Assembly: GCF_021300655.1 (NCBI RefSeq)
Contig: NZ_JAJTNB010000002.1
Coordinates: 175,829 to 239,828 of the forward strand
Direction of reading: 5' to 3'
DNA length: 64,000 nt
From: Helicobacter kayseriensis
GTDB taxonomy: Bacteria > Campylobacterota > Campylobacteria > Campylobacterales > Helicobacteraceae
Numbering within the stretch: position 1 is the first letter of the stretch; each line of letters starts with the position of its first letter. The notes beneath the pieces are model-generated. The model was not told where the DNA came from, searched no databases, and was given only the letters and a program-made list of their open reading frames with translations. The translations under genes were made by a program, and so were the position numbers. Below, piece by piece: positions 11,030 to 20,193 of the stretch.

Positions 11030-12316
11030 ATGAAACTTTTTACTTATACTGGAGAAACTCCCGATGAGGCTCTTAGGCAAGCCAAAAGCGTGCATGGATC
11101 AGATCCCTTTATTCTCAAATCAAGAGAGATTCGCAAAAAAACTCTATCCCAAAAAGGGCTTTATGAAATTGTGATTGCAGTAGAGGAGCAAAATGAAGAG
11201 CCAGCCAAAAATAGTGTAAAGAAGAAATTAGATGAAATAGCACAAAAAAGTTTTGAAAAAAAGAAGCAGGATCAAAAAATTAGTTTAAGCCAAGATATGA
11301 ATGAAACTATCCGTCATATCTCTGAAATTGCCGGAGTTAAGAATCCTTCCAATCCATATGTATCACAAAAGCAAAAACCACAAATGCAAGAGAGTGAAGA
11401 CTTGAGGGCAATCAAAAAAGAAATTGAGCAGATTGATGATCGTTTGAAACTGATTCAAAGCATGTTTTGGGAGGAAAAAAAACCAAATCATCACTTAAAT
11501 ATACCTCAAGAGTTTGCTGAAATTTATGGGATTGCGAAAAATAGTGGGATTGATTCTGAACGCTTAAATGCTTTGATGGAATTAACTCTTGAGCTGATGC
11601 CTCTTCAGATGCGATCCAATTCTGTAACAGTGAAGCGTTATTTTCGCGAAGTTTTGAGGAAGATGATTGCTTGCCGTAGTGAGAATTTAGAGATAGGGTC
11701 TAAAAATATTCTTATGTTTGTTGGTCCTACTGGAGTAGGAAAAACAACAACTTTGGCCAAGCTTGCTGCACGCTATTCTTTGATGCTTGATAAACGCTAT
11801 AAAGTAGGAGTGATCACTTTAGATTCTTATAAAATTGCAGCAATGGAACAGCTTATGACTTATGCAAGGATGATGCGTCTTGGGATTGAGCGCGTTGATG
11901 ATCCAAGTGAGCTTGAGCATGCTCTGGATCGTTTAAAATATTGTGATTTTATTTTGATTGATACTGCTGGTCATTCTCAATATGATAAGCAAAAGCTTGA
12001 AATGTTGAAGTCATATATGCAAAATGATTTTCATATTGAGGTAAGTCTTGTGCTTTCGGCAGGCACAAAATATGAAGACTTAAGAGATATCTATCAATCT
12101 TTTAGTGCAGTTGAGATTGATAATCTTATTTTTAGCAAATTAGATGAAAGTCGCAGTTTTGGGAACATTTTTTCCTTAGCATGCGATGTGAGAAAACCTA
12201 TTAGTTACTTTTCAGTTGGGCAAAGCGTTCCGAATGATTTGCTTGTTGCGAGCAATGAATTCTTGGTGGATTGCCTGCTTGATGGGTTCAAAAAGCCACA
12301 AAAGGATAATAAGTGA
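11030..12316 (+). CDS. flhF: Flagellar biosynthesis GTPase FlhF (SRP-type)
   Basis: Signal-recognition-type GTPase that sets the polar flagellar site and, in this phylum, is needed for expression of sigma54-dependent flagellar genes. A charged N-terminal B domain (about 1-160) is followed by the N and G domains. The P-loop GPTGVGKTTT is at 232-241 and DTAGHSQYD near 316. 428 residues. AAGGAG precedes the ATG. Overlaps flhG by 4 bases. Confidence 0.96.
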   Translation: MKLFTYTGETPDEALRQAKSVHGSDPFILKSREIRKKTLSQKGLYEIVIAVEEQNEEPAKNSVKKKLDEIAQKSFEKKKQDQKISLSQDMNETIRHISEIAGVKNPSNPYVSQKQKPQMQESEDLRAIKKEIEQIDDRLKLIQSMFWEEKKPNHHLNIPQEFAEIYGIAKNSGIDSERLNALMELTLELMPLQMRSNSVTVKRYFREVLRKMIACRSENLEIGSKNILMFVGPTGVGKTTTLAKLAARYSLMLDKRYKVGVITLDSYKIAAMEQLMTYARMMRLGIERVDDPSELEHALDRLKYCDFILIDTAGHSQYDKQKLEMLKSYMQNDFHIEVSLVLSAGTKYEDLRDIYQSFSAVEIDNLIFSKLDESRSFGNIFSLACDVRKPISYFSVGQSVPNDLLVASNEFLVDCLLDGFKKPQKDNK

Positions 12317-13173
12317 AGAATCAAGCAACAGATTTAATTGAGCTTGTTGGACAACAAGGAAATAAAAAAAATACAGAGATTATTGCAATTACAAGTGGAA
12401 AGGGTGGGGTGGGCAAATCAAGTATTAGTGCAAATCTTTCCTATACGCTTTGTAAGATGGGGTATAAGGTCGCTGTTTTTGATGCTGATATTGGGTTGGC
12501 AAATTTGGACTTGATTTTTGGTGTTAAGGCACACAAGACGATCTTGAATGTTTTGAAGGGGGAGTGTGAGCTGAAAGATATTATTATCCCTATTGAAAAT
12601 GGACTATATCTTATACCAGGGGATAGTGGAGATGAAATTTTTAACTATATTTCTGAAGATTCTGTTTCTAGACTTGTGGGTGAGGGCGAAATTTTAAGTG
12701 ATTTGGATTATTTGATTATTGACACTGGGGCAGGGATTGGTGGAATTACTCAAAAATTTTTAGAATCAAGTGATACTTTGATTGTGATTACGATGCCTGA
12801 TCCAAGTGCTATCACTGATGCGTATGCGGCAATTAAAGTCAATGCCAAAACACGTAGTCAAATTTATATGATTCTTAATATGGTCAAAACTGCCAAAGAA
12901 GCAGAGAATGTGTATCTTAAAATGAAGCAAATTGCTTATAAAAATATTGAGAATCTTTCATTGGAATTGTTGGGCTATGTCCCTCTCTCATCTGGAGTTT
13001 CTTCTGCTACGCGTGGTCGCACTTTATTTTCCCGCGTAGATCCTGGAGATGTTGCATCTCTTCAGCTGAAAGGGATTGCAAGAAAGATTTTGCAAAAAAG
13101 GGAACAAAAAGTGCTACCTTCAAAAGAAAATGGTTTTGGGAGCTTTTTCCAAAGGCTATTGAAATATTTGTAG
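12313..13173 (+). CDS. flhG: Flagellar number regulator FlhG (MinD/ParA-like ATPase)
   Basis: MinD-like ATPase that works with FlhF to limit flagellar number and position and to place division. The deviant Walker A motif KGGVGKSS is at residues 30-37, followed by FDADIGLANLD. The C-terminus ends in a short amphipathic stretch (FGSFFQRLLKYL) that could bind membrane. GTG start overlapping the flhF stop. 286 residues, normal length. Confidence 0.95.
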   Translation: MKNQATDLIELVGQQGNKKNTEIIAITSGKGGVGKSSISANLSYTLCKMGYKVAVFDADIGLANLDLIFGVKAHKTILNVLKGECELKDIIIPIENGLYLIPGDSGDEIFNYISEDSVSRLVGEGEILSDLDYLIIDTGAGIGGITQKFLESSDTLIVITMPDPSAITDAYAAIKVNAKTRSQIYMILNMVKTAKEAENVYLKMKQIAYKNIENLSLELLGYVPLSSGVSSATRGRTLFSRVDPGDVASLQLKGIARKILQKREQKVLPSKENGFGSFFQRLLKYL

Positions 13174-13182
13174 GGGTCGTGA

Positions 13183-13506
13183 ATGGCATCAGAAAACTTT
13201 ATTGGTCTTTCCGTAGTATCTGGATTCTTTATCGGACTTATTTTTGCATTTATTGGCTTTAATGAACCAGAAAATATTGTGTTTTTTACCCTTGTTGTGA
13301 CGGCTATATTTTATTTGATTGTTATTTCGGGGATTTCTCTTTTTAACTGGTTTATAAGCTTTGATGCAAAGCGTTTTAATAAAGAACAGCTAGAAGACAA
13401 TTTGGAATACTATGTCTCACAGTTTAGAAAAAAAGAGAATGAACTTGTCTATGTGTTGGACTATATCAAGCGTGTTGAGCTTGAACAGGAAGATCAAGAA
13501 AAGTAA
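13183..13506 (+). CDS. Small two-helix membrane protein of the flhFG-fliA cluster
   Basis: 107 residues with two hydrophobic segments (about 7-27 and 33-58), then a charged, probably cytoplasmic tail. A small membrane protein occupies the same place between flhG and fliA in H. pylori (HP1033), and the conserved position implies a motility-linked role. No catalytic motif is visible. GGGGTCG precedes the ATG by a few bases, so translation is likely. Confidence 0.8.
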   Translation: MASENFIGLSVVSGFFIGLIFAFIGFNEPENIVFFTLVVTAIFYLIVISGISLFNWFISFDAKRFNKEQLEDNLEYYVSQFRKKENELVYVLDYIKRVELEQEDQEK

Positions 13507-13514
13507 AAATCATC

Positions 13515-14222
13515 ATGAAGCGCACCCAACAAGTCAAAAGCTATAGTCAAAGTTTAAAATATACTCAAGATGAGCTTGCTTTGCAGTATTTGCCCGCAGT
13601 CAAAGCAATGGCGCATCGCTTAAAAGAGCGTTTGCCAAGCTCTGTTGATTTTGCTGATTTGATTTCAATTGGGACAGAGGAGCTGATAAAGGTTGCAAGG
13701 CGTTATGATAGTAGTCTCAATGATTCTTTTTGGGGGTTTGCAAAGATACGTGTTCATGGTGCAATGCTGGATTATTTGCGTAATCTTGATATTCTCTCTA
13801 GATCCTCGCGCAAATTAATTAAGGCAATTGATTCTGAAATAAGCAAATATCTCAATGAGCATGATGAAGAACCAAGTGATGAATATTTGGCACAAGTGCT
13901 TCATGAAGATATTGCTAAAATCAAGGAAGCCAAGATCGCATCAGATATTTATACACTCATTCCAATCAATGAACAATACAGTGCGATTCAGACTGATAGC
14001 GTTGCTTTGAAGGTGGAACAAGAAGATTTGATTGAGCAGATTCAGCAAGTGCTTTCAACACTATCAGAACGAGAGCAATTAGTCATGCAACTTTATTATT
14101 TTGAAGAGTTGAATTTGAGTGAGATTTCTGAGATTCTCAATATTACAGAATCTCGAATCTCCCAAATCAATAAGGAAGTGATTAAAAAGGTTCGATTAAA
14201 ACTGGGAGAAATGTATGGCTGA
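13515..14222 (+). CDS. fliA: Flagellar sigma factor sigma28
   Basis: Directs transcription of late flagellar genes and is held in check by FlgM, which is encoded elsewhere in this window. Regions 2-4 are recognisable: the core-binding/-10 segment around VDFADLISIGTEELI, and a C-terminal helix-turn-helix (LSEISEILNITESRISQINKE). 235 residues, typical. Its stop codon overlaps the start of fliM by 8 bases. Confidence 0.96.
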   Translation: MKRTQQVKSYSQSLKYTQDELALQYLPAVKAMAHRLKERLPSSVDFADLISIGTEELIKVARRYDSSLNDSFWGFAKIRVHGAMLDYLRNLDILSRSSRKLIKAIDSEISKYLNEHDEEPSDEYLAQVLHEDIAKIKEAKIASDIYTLIPINEQYSAIQTDSVALKVEQEDLIEQIQQVLSTLSEREQLVMQLYYFEELNLSEISEILNITESRISQINKEVIKKVRLKLGEMYG

Positions 14223-15258
14223 TATTTTAAGTCAAGAAGAAATCGATGCTCTTTTGGCTGTTGTTGATGGTCACGAAGAGCAAGAAGTCAAGCCAAAATA
14301 TGATCATGTCATGCTTTATGACTTTAAACGCCCAAATCGTGTAAGCAAGGAACAGTTGCGCGCTTTTAAGGGGATTCATGATAAATTGGCAAGATCTCTT
14401 TCTTCTCAAATTTCTTCAGCTATGCGCTCTATTGTAGAGATTAGTTTGCATAGTGTCGATCAAATGACCTATGGTGAATTCTTGATGAGTTTGCCAAATC
14501 CAACAAGCTTTAATGTTTTTTCTATGCGTCCATTGGACGGAACAGGAGTGCTTGAAATCAATCCAAGCATTGCCTTCCCAATGATTGATCGACTTTTGGG
14601 GGGAAGAGGAGAGCCTTATAATCATCAAAGGGAATTTAGTGGAATTGAGCTTAATTTGCTTGATTCGATTTTAAATCAGGTGATTGTAAATCTTAAAGAT
14701 GCTTGGGCTCCAGTAACTGAAATTTATCCAGCGATTGACACCAAGGAAACAAGCGCTTCTGTGGTCCAGATCGTGGCACAAAATGAAATTGTGATCATGG
14801 TTGTGATGGAGATTGTGATTGGTAATTCTAGGGGAATGATGAATCTGTGTTATCCTGTAATTTCTTTGGAAACGATTCTTTCAAGGCTAGGCAGTAGGGA
14901 TTTGATGTTGAGTGATACAAACACCAAAAAAAGTAGAAATAAAGAACTGCAAGCTTTGATTGGGGGATCTGGGGTAGTTGTGAGTGTGGGATTGGGAAAT
15001 GCTATTTTGGATCTAAAAAATGTCATTGAGCTTAAAGTGGGGGATATTATTAGATTGGATCGTCCGGCAAATGATGAAGTGGTTGTAAGCATTGATGGGA
15101 GAGAGAAATATGTTGCAGAGATTGGACTGCAACGCTATCGCAAAACAGTTAAAATAAAAGATGTCATTCGGACAGAAAAAGATGAGGTGAAGGAAATGCT
15201 TGAACTGCTTGAAGAGCAGAGAAAAATAAGAGCAGTCCAAGTTAATGAGGAGGAATAA
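14215..15258 (+). CDS. fliM: Flagellar motor switch protein FliM
   Basis: C-ring component that binds phosphorylated CheY and sets rotation direction. The N-terminal CheY-binding peptide MADILSQEEIDALL is intact, followed by the CheC-like middle domain and a C-terminal SpoA domain (about 265-335). 347 residues, normal length. Confidence 0.97.
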   Translation: MADILSQEEIDALLAVVDGHEEQEVKPKYDHVMLYDFKRPNRVSKEQLRAFKGIHDKLARSLSSQISSAMRSIVEISLHSVDQMTYGEFLMSLPNPTSFNVFSMRPLDGTGVLEINPSIAFPMIDRLLGGRGEPYNHQREFSGIELNLLDSILNQVIVNLKDAWAPVTEIYPAIDTKETSASVVQIVAQNEIVIMVVMEIVIGNSRGMMNLCYPVISLETILSRLGSRDLMLSDTNTKKSRNKELQALIGGSGVVVSVGLGNAILDLKNVIELKVGDIIRLDRPANDEVVVSIDGREKYVAEIGLQRYRKTVKIKDVIRTEKDEVKEMLELLEEQRKIRAVQVNEEE

Positions 15259-15264
15259 GGAAAT

Positions 15265-16101
15265 ATGGTTTCAGAAATAATCCGTCGTTTTGTAAATCTT
15301 TTTGTGCAAGAAAGTAGTGCAACATTAGAGGGGTTGCTTGGTGTGAAGCCAGAAATCTCTTATAAAGATGTTGTCAATGTTGATGATGAAACGATTAAAC
15401 CTCCTTTTGTTTTGATTCGTATTCGATGTAAAAGTGAAAATCGAGAAGGCAATGCTGCGATGACAATCCCTAGTCTTTTGGCCTCTCATTTATCAGCCCT
15501 TATGGTTGGTGAAGAGCCACAAGAAAATAAAGAGCATTTAAGTGATGATGATTTGGATGCAACAAAGGAGATTGCCAATAACATTTTGGGAGCTCTTTCG
15601 ACAGGATTGGATGCTGATAAGCTTCTGCCTTCTATGCGTTTTGAGATTTTAGAAGTTAAGGAGATTAGGGATCAGGTTGATTTATCTGATTTTGTAAGAG
15701 CATGGTCTTATGAGATTTCAATCAATGGATTGCATTCTCAATTGATTAATTTTGGCTCATTGGAGTTTATTCAGCTTTTTCAGACAGAAACAGAAAAAGA
15801 AGACAAGAATCTGCAAGAGAATTCTCAAAATGATGATTTGAAAAATATTTCTATGCTTTTAGATGTCAAGATCAATGTTCATGTGCGGATTGGGCAGAAG
15901 AAGATGCTTCTTAAGGATGTGATTGCTATGGATATTGGTAGTGTTATTGAGCTTAACCAGCTTGCAAATGAACCTTTGGAGGTTTTGGTCGATGACAAAG
16001 TGATTGCTCATGGGGAAGTTGTGATTGTAGATGGAAATTTTGGAATCCAAATCACAGATATTGGAAGTAAAAAAGAGCGTTTAGAGCAAATTAAAGTTTA
16101 A
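15265..16101 (+). CDS. fliY: Flagellar motor switch protein FliY (FliN/CheC-type)
   Basis: Second switch protein with a C-terminal FliN-like SpoA domain (about 195-270). The N-terminal CheC/CheX-like region (about 20-180) includes DDDLDATKEIANNILGAL, which resembles a CheC-type phosphatase helix. In this phylum FliY is found in addition to FliN. 278 residues. Follows fliM by 6 bases. Confidence 0.93.
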   Translation: MVSEIIRRFVNLFVQESSATLEGLLGVKPEISYKDVVNVDDETIKPPFVLIRIRCKSENREGNAAMTIPSLLASHLSALMVGEEPQENKEHLSDDDLDATKEIANNILGALSTGLDADKLLPSMRFEILEVKEIRDQVDLSDFVRAWSYEISINGLHSQLINFGSLEFIQLFQTETEKEDKNLQENSQNDDLKNISMLLDVKINVHVRIGQKKMLLKDVIAMDIGSVIELNQLANEPLEVLVDDKVIAHGEVVIVDGNFGIQITDIGSKKERLEQIKV

Positions 16102-16113
16102 ATAGGGAGTGTT

Positions 16114-16998
16114 ATGAAAAAGATTAGTTTGTGTGATATGTTATTGAAGCTTCAAAATTATTGGAAAGAGCAAGGATGTTTAGTGCTTCAACCTTATGAT
16201 ATTCCTGCAGGGGCGGGAACTTTTCATCCTGCTACTTTGCTTAGGAGTCTTGATAGTCGTCCATGGAGTGTGGCTTATGTGGCTCCTAGTCGTCGTCCTA
16301 CAGATGGTCGATATGGGGAAAATCCAAATCGTTTGGGGAGCTATTATCAATTTCAGGTTTTGATTAAACCAAGCCCATCCAATATTCAAGAGCTTTATTT
16401 GAAGTCTCTTGATGTTTTGGGAATTGATCGCAAGAAGCATGATATTCGCTTTGTTGAGGACAATTGGGAATCTCCAACACTTGGAGCTTGGGGTCTAGGA
16501 TGGGAAGTGTGGCTTGATGGAATGGAGGTAACGCAGTTTACATATTTTCAACAAGTTGGAGGATTGCCTTGTGAGCCTGTAGCTGTAGAAATTACTTATG
16601 GTGTTGAAAGACTTGCGATGTATATCCAAGGTGTTGATAATATTTTTGATATTGAATATGCCAATGATACAGAGGTTGTTTTTTATAAAGATGTTCATCT
16701 TCAGGGAGAGTATGAGTTTTCAAAATATAATTTTGAGGTTGCCGACATAGAGACTTTATTTGCGATGTTTGAACACTCTCAAAAAGAAGCAAAGCATTGT
16801 TTAGAATCAGGTCTTCCTCTCCCTGCTTATGATTACACAATGCTTTCTAGTCATTTCTTTAATGTTCTTGATGCGCGTAAAGCAATTTCTGTTGCACAAA
16901 GACAAAACTATATCCTCAAGATTCGAGAGTTGGCAAAGGGATGTGCAGTACTTTATAAGGAACAAGAAAAAGAGAGAGAAAAAAGGCTTAAAGCCTAA
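16114..16998 (+). CDS. glyQ: Glycyl-tRNA synthetase alpha subunit
   Basis: Catalytic class II subunit of the two-chain glycyl-tRNA synthetase; the beta subunit (glyS) is not in this window. Family segments such as [15 protein letters not shown] near the start, and [18 protein letters not shown], are present. 294 residues, normal length. Confidence 0.97.
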   Translation: MKKISLCDMLLKLQNYWKEQGCLVLQPYDIPAGAGTFHPATLLRSLDSRPWSVAYVAPSRRPTDGRYGENPNRLGSYYQFQVLIKPSPSNIQELYLKSLDVLGIDRKKHDIRFVEDNWESPTLGAWGLGWEVWLDGMEVTQFTYFQQVGGLPCEPVAVEITYGVERLAMYIQGVDNIFDIEYANDTEVVFYKDVHLQGEYEFSKYNFEVADIETLFAMFEHSQKEAKHCLESGLPLPAYDYTMLSSHFFNVLDARKAISVAQRQNYILKIRELAKGCAVLYKEQEKEREKRLKA

Positions 16999-17008
16999 AA
17001 AACTCTTG

Positions 17009-17014
17009 TATAAT
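17009..17014 (+). promoter_or_regulatory. -10 box for tRNA-Pro
   Basis: TATAAT begins 22 bases before the mature tRNA 5' end, directly after the glyQ stop codon. The position fits a start site a few bases ahead of the tRNA. Confidence 0.55.
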
Positions 17015-17030
17015 ACGCCTTCTTCATTAG

Positions 17031-17108
17031 CGGAGTATGGCGCAGCCTGATTAGCGCGCACCCTTGGGGTGGGTGAGGTCGTGGGTTTGAATCCCGCTAC
17101 TCCGACCA
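17031..17108 (+). tRNA. tRNA-Pro (GGG anticodon)
   Basis: The cloverleaf is readable by eye. The acceptor stem CGGAGTA pairs with TACTCCG; the anticodon stem CACCC/GGGTG carries loop TTGGGGT with anticodon GGG; the T-arm is GTGGG-TTTGAAT-CCCGC. The discriminator A and the CCA end are encoded. It reads CCC and CCU. Confidence 0.97.
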
Positions 17109-17120
17109 TCTTCATCAGTT

Positions 17121-17930
17121 TTATTTATGTTTAAGCCAATTTAGAACATTTTGCGTATTTTTAGAAGGAAGCTTGTTTAAACAGCGCAGAAAAACTTCTT
17201 TACATGTGAGTGCATCAGCATAGGCGCGATGAGAAATGGGTGTTTGGATTTCTAGGAATTGATTGAGGAAATCTAGACTATAGCGTGGAGCTTGGATGCA
17301 TTTTTGTGCCATTTTGAGAGTGCAGAGAGTTTGATTGTAAAGTCCGATTCCAAAATGTTTGAGATAAAGAGAATCTAAAAAAATATAATCAAAATTTACA
17401 TTATGTGCAACAAAAATGCTTGTGCCAATAAAAGCCCTGAATTGTTGGAGCACCTCTTGCACCTCCAAAGCATTAGCAACATCATCAAGTGAGATTCCAG
17501 TGATTTGCGTCACGATTGGTGGAATGGTTGTGTTCTTGACTAAATGTTCAAAACGCCCAAGAATCTCTCCTTTTCCATTGCATAAAATTGCTCCAATCTC
17601 AAGAAGATTTCCTTTTAGAGGATTCCCATCAGTTGTTTCTAAATCAACAAAACAAAAGAGTTGGTCTTGTATGTGGGTTATCTTGGGATGAAGAAAAACC
17701 TTTTGATCTTGAATGGCAAGATCCATGCCAATTGTGCGCAAAAAATCCAAGGAGAGATGATCGAGGTGGAAATCCCTGAGCTTTTCATCTTGATGGCAGA
17801 GTTGCAAAAAATCAGGGATCTCTAGGGTTTTGTTTGCGATTTGATCAAGAAAAGATTGGCTTGGGCTTTTAATCTTTTTTTGTTTTTTATATTTGGGTTT
17901 TAAGGAGGGGTCTTGGATGATGATATGCAT
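17121..17930 (-). CDS. DnaQ-like 3'-5' exonuclease
   Basis: DEDD-type exonuclease of the polymerase III epsilon family. The ExoI motif appears as FVDLETTDG (DxE), ExoII around AHNVNFDYIFLDS, and ExoIII near HRAYADALTC. About 95 residues precede the nuclease core, longer than E. coli DnaQ. It overlaps rpe by one base, the pairing known in H. pylori (HP1387-HP1386). It could be the replicative proofreader or a separate exonuclease. Confidence 0.9.
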   Translation of the reverse strand: MHIIIQDPSLKPKYKKQKKIKSPSQSFLDQIANKTLEIPDFLQLCHQDEKLRDFHLDHLSLDFLRTIGMDLAIQDQKVFLHPKITHIQDQLFCFVDLETTDGNPLKGNLLEIGAILCNGKGEILGRFEHLVKNTTIPPIVTQITGISLDDVANALEVQEVLQQFRAFIGTSIFVAHNVNFDYIFLDSLYLKHFGIGLYNQTLCTLKMAQKCIQAPRYSLDFLNQFLEIQTPISHRAYADALTCKEVFLRCLNKLPSKNTQNVLNWLKHK

Positions 17931-18571
17931 TAGATTTTGAGCGATTGGATAGCTTGAGAATAGGATTTGCTCCCAAAGATATAACTTCCAGCTACCACAA
18001 TATCCACTCCTGCTGTTTTAAGAAGATCAATATTTTCTGCATTCACTCCGCCATCGACTTGGATCAGACATTGAGGATTTTGTTTGGAAATTTTTTCTTT
18101 TAATCGTTTGATTTTTTCAAGACTTTGTGGGATAAAGCTTTGGCCGCCAAAGCCTGGATTGACGCTCATGATCAAAACCATATCAAGATCTTGCAAAATA
18201 TAATCAAGGCACTCAAGAGGCGTATGAGGATTTAAGGCAATTGATGCACCTATTCCTTTACTCTTGACATATTGAATCATTCTATGAATATGCTGTTCTT
18301 CTTCAGCGTGGAAGCTTATAAATCGTGGTTTGTAGGGAGCAAATAAATCGACAAAAAACAAAGTGTTTTTTACCATCAGGTGGATATCCAATGGAAGCAA
18401 AGAAGCTTTGGCAATTTTTTCTATGATAACTGGACCAAAGGTTAGATTTGGCACAAAATGGCCATCCATAATGTCAAGATGAAGAAAGTCGGCTCCAGCT
18501 TTTTGGATTGATATGAGTTCTTGTTCAAGGTTTAAAAAATCAGCTGAGAGTAAACTTGGTGCAACTTTCAT
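17930..18571 (-). CDS. rpe: Ribulose-phosphate 3-epimerase
   Basis: Interconverts ribulose-5-phosphate and xylulose-5-phosphate in the pentose phosphate pathway. The TIM-barrel protein of 213 residues starts MKVAPSLLSADF. It has HLDIMDGHFVPN with metal-binding His and Asp, MSVNPGFGGQ, and QVDGGVN. Divergent from fbp across a 69-base gap. Confidence 0.97.
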   Translation of the reverse strand: MKVAPSLLSADFLNLEQELISIQKAGADFLHLDIMDGHFVPNLTFGPVIIEKIAKASLLPLDIHLMVKNTLFFVDLFAPYKPRFISFHAEEEQHIHRMIQYVKSKGIGASIALNPHTPLECLDYILQDLDMVLIMSVNPGFGGQSFIPQSLEKIKRLKEKISKQNPQCLIQVDGGVNAENIDLLKTAGVDIVVAGSYIFGSKSYSQAIQSLKI

Positions 18572-18600
18572 CCTATCTCCGATACAAAGGGTAAAATCGT

Positions 18601-18606
18601 TATAAT
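18601..18606 (+). promoter_or_regulatory. -10 box for fbp
   Basis: TATAAT 34 bases before the fbp ATG, in the divergent gap with rpe; an AAGGAT ribosome site follows. Confidence 0.55.
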
Positions 18607-18640
18607 TTTACAATTTTCAAACATAAAGTAAGGATTTAAA

Positions 18641-19495
18641 ATGCAAAAAATATTTGATTGTTTTCTCTCTCTTGGCCCAAAGATTCAAGATTTGATTATT
18701 TGTGGAGAAACAAATTACACATCACATGTGAACTCTAGTGGAGATACTCAGCTTGCTCTTGATGTTCAGAGTGATTTAATGATTGAGAGAGAATTATCAA
18801 ATCTTGCATGTGTTTATGCCTTATTTTCAGAAGAGCAAGAAAAGGTAAGAATCATTCATAAAGAGGGGGAGTATAGTGTTGCGTATGATCCAATCGATGG
18901 GTCTTCATTGCTTGATTCTAATTTGAGTGTGGGGACAATTTTTGGAATCTATGCAAAAGATTTTGAGGGAAAAAATCTTGTAGCAAGTGGATATATTCTC
19001 TATGGTCCGCGTCTTGAAATTGTGATTGCTCAAAAGGATGAAGTTGGTGTAAGACATTTGCGTTTTGATCCAAAAAAGCAGGAGTGGAGAGAGCAAGAAA
19101 GATTGTTTTTGGCTCAAAAAGGTAAAATCAATGCCAGTGGAGGGACGCAAAAATATTGGTCCAATCAGCATCAAAAAATGATCTTATCTCTTTTTCAAAA
19201 TGGTTATCGCTTAAGGTATTCAGGAGGGATGGTGCCTGATTTACATCAAATTCTAGTTAAAGGTGGGGGATTATTTAGTTATCCTGCGACACAGGATGCC
19301 CCACAGGGAAAATTACGAAAACTTTTTGAGGTTTTTCCATTTGCTTTAATCTTTGAGTGTGCTGGTGGAGAGGCTATTGATGGGAAATCACGCTTGTTGG
19401 ATCTTGGGATTCAAACTTCTCATGAGAGTTGCCCTTGTTTTTTTGGAAGCAAAGAAGAGATAGGGTTGGTTAGGGAAATGGATGGAGGAAAATAA
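18641..19495 (+). CDS. fbp: Fructose-1,6-bisphosphatase class I
   Basis: Gluconeogenic phosphatase. The metal-binding and catalytic signature DPIDGSSLLDSN is present, as is YSGGMVPDLHQIL. At 284 residues it is shorter than the E. coli enzyme. The ATG is preceded by AAGGAT. It lies back-to-back with rpe, linking the two sugar-phosphate enzymes. Confidence 0.95.
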   Translation: MQKIFDCFLSLGPKIQDLIICGETNYTSHVNSSGDTQLALDVQSDLMIERELSNLACVYALFSEEQEKVRIIHKEGEYSVAYDPIDGSSLLDSNLSVGTIFGIYAKDFEGKNLVASGYILYGPRLEIVIAQKDEVGVRHLRFDPKKQEWREQERLFLAQKGKINASGGTQKYWSNQHQKMILSLFQNGYRLRYSGGMVPDLHQILVKGGGLFSYPATQDAPQGKLRKLFEVFPFALIFECAGGEAIDGKSRLLDLGIQTSHESCPCFFGSKEEIGLVREMDGGK

Positions 19496-19680
19496 TGGAG
19501 CAATTAGAAGAGCAATTTGAAAAAAGCAGAAAAGAAGTTCAAGAATGCCAAAAAAGTCAAGCACTTGATTCTTGCTTGAAGTGTCCTCAGATTTTGCAAT
19601 GCGAGAAAAGAAAGACTTATGTACAAAACACTTATCTTTTTCTCAATGGCGGGCAACAAGATGGTGGGTTTGATTTTTAG
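19495..19680 (+). CDS. Small cysteine-containing protein downstream of fbp
   Basis: 61 residues, highly charged, with four cysteines: C18, C27, C30 and C36. This could bind a metal, but no known motif is clear. Its ATG overlaps the fbp stop codon (TAATGG), which supports real, coupled translation. I recall a small gene beside fbp in H. pylori (HP1384), so it is probably conserved in the phylum. Function unknown. Confidence 0.65.
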   Translation: MEQLEEQFEKSRKEVQECQKSQALDSCLKCPQILQCEKRKTYVQNTYLFLNGGQQDGGFDF

Positions 19681-20176
19681 ATTGGCGTGTATTTTGGTTT
19701 TGATGTGGGGATGTGGGGAGAATGATCAAAAAACCATCGCTTCATTTGAAAAAGCTTGTCTTGAGGGTAGAAGCAGGGCTTGTTTGTCATTGGCTTCTTT
19801 TTATGCCCAACAAGAGGCTAGTCTTATTTCTCGCTTGAAGGCTCTAAAGGCAATACAAAAGGCTTGTGAATATGGGGATTTAAAATCTTGTGGAATTGTT
19901 GTTCGTGTATTGTATTCTCACAATCAAATTGATGAATCTATGAAGTGGCTAAAACGGGGATGTGAGTGGGGAGAGCCAAAATTTTGTCTTGTGTTGGCAT
20001 ACGAGTATTTGCGCGGAGAATATGTTGCAAAAGATTGGCAACAAGCGAATCGATTTTTTATCAAGGCTTGTTATGGTGGGGAAAAAATAGCTTGCAAAAG
20101 AGGGATTGAGATTTTAAAACAAACCTTTCCAAATTCTTCAGAAATTCAAGGATTACAAAAACAGCTTGGATCATAA
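19646..20176 (+). CDS. Sel1-like, cysteine-paired repeat lipoprotein (Hcp type)
   Basis: About 176 residues: a short N-terminal signal ending in MWGC (C23, likely lipidated), then four Sel1/TPR-like helical repeats. Each repeat carries a C-x7-C pair, for example CLEGRSRAC and CEYGDLKSC. This disulfide-linked arrangement defines the Helicobacter cysteine-rich proteins (Hcp), exported proteins thought to bind peptidoglycan or act on the host. The start is uncertain (ATG at 19646 or 19661); both overlap the preceding small gene. Confidence 0.8.
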   Translation: MAGNKMVGLIFRLACILVLMWGCGENDQKTIASFEKACLEGRSRACLSLASFYAQQEASLISRLKALKAIQKACEYGDLKSCGIVVRVLYSHNQIDESMKWLKRGCEWGEPKFCLVLAYEYLRGEYVAKDWQQANRFFIKACYGGEKIACKRGIEILKQTFPNSSEIQGLQKQLGS

Positions 20177-20193
20177 TTAAGAAGATCTAGACC

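Noticed and set aside
16807..17115. A 102-codon minus-strand frame across tRNA-Pro
   Set aside because: It spans a clear tRNA and the end of glyQ, so it is a chance open frame.
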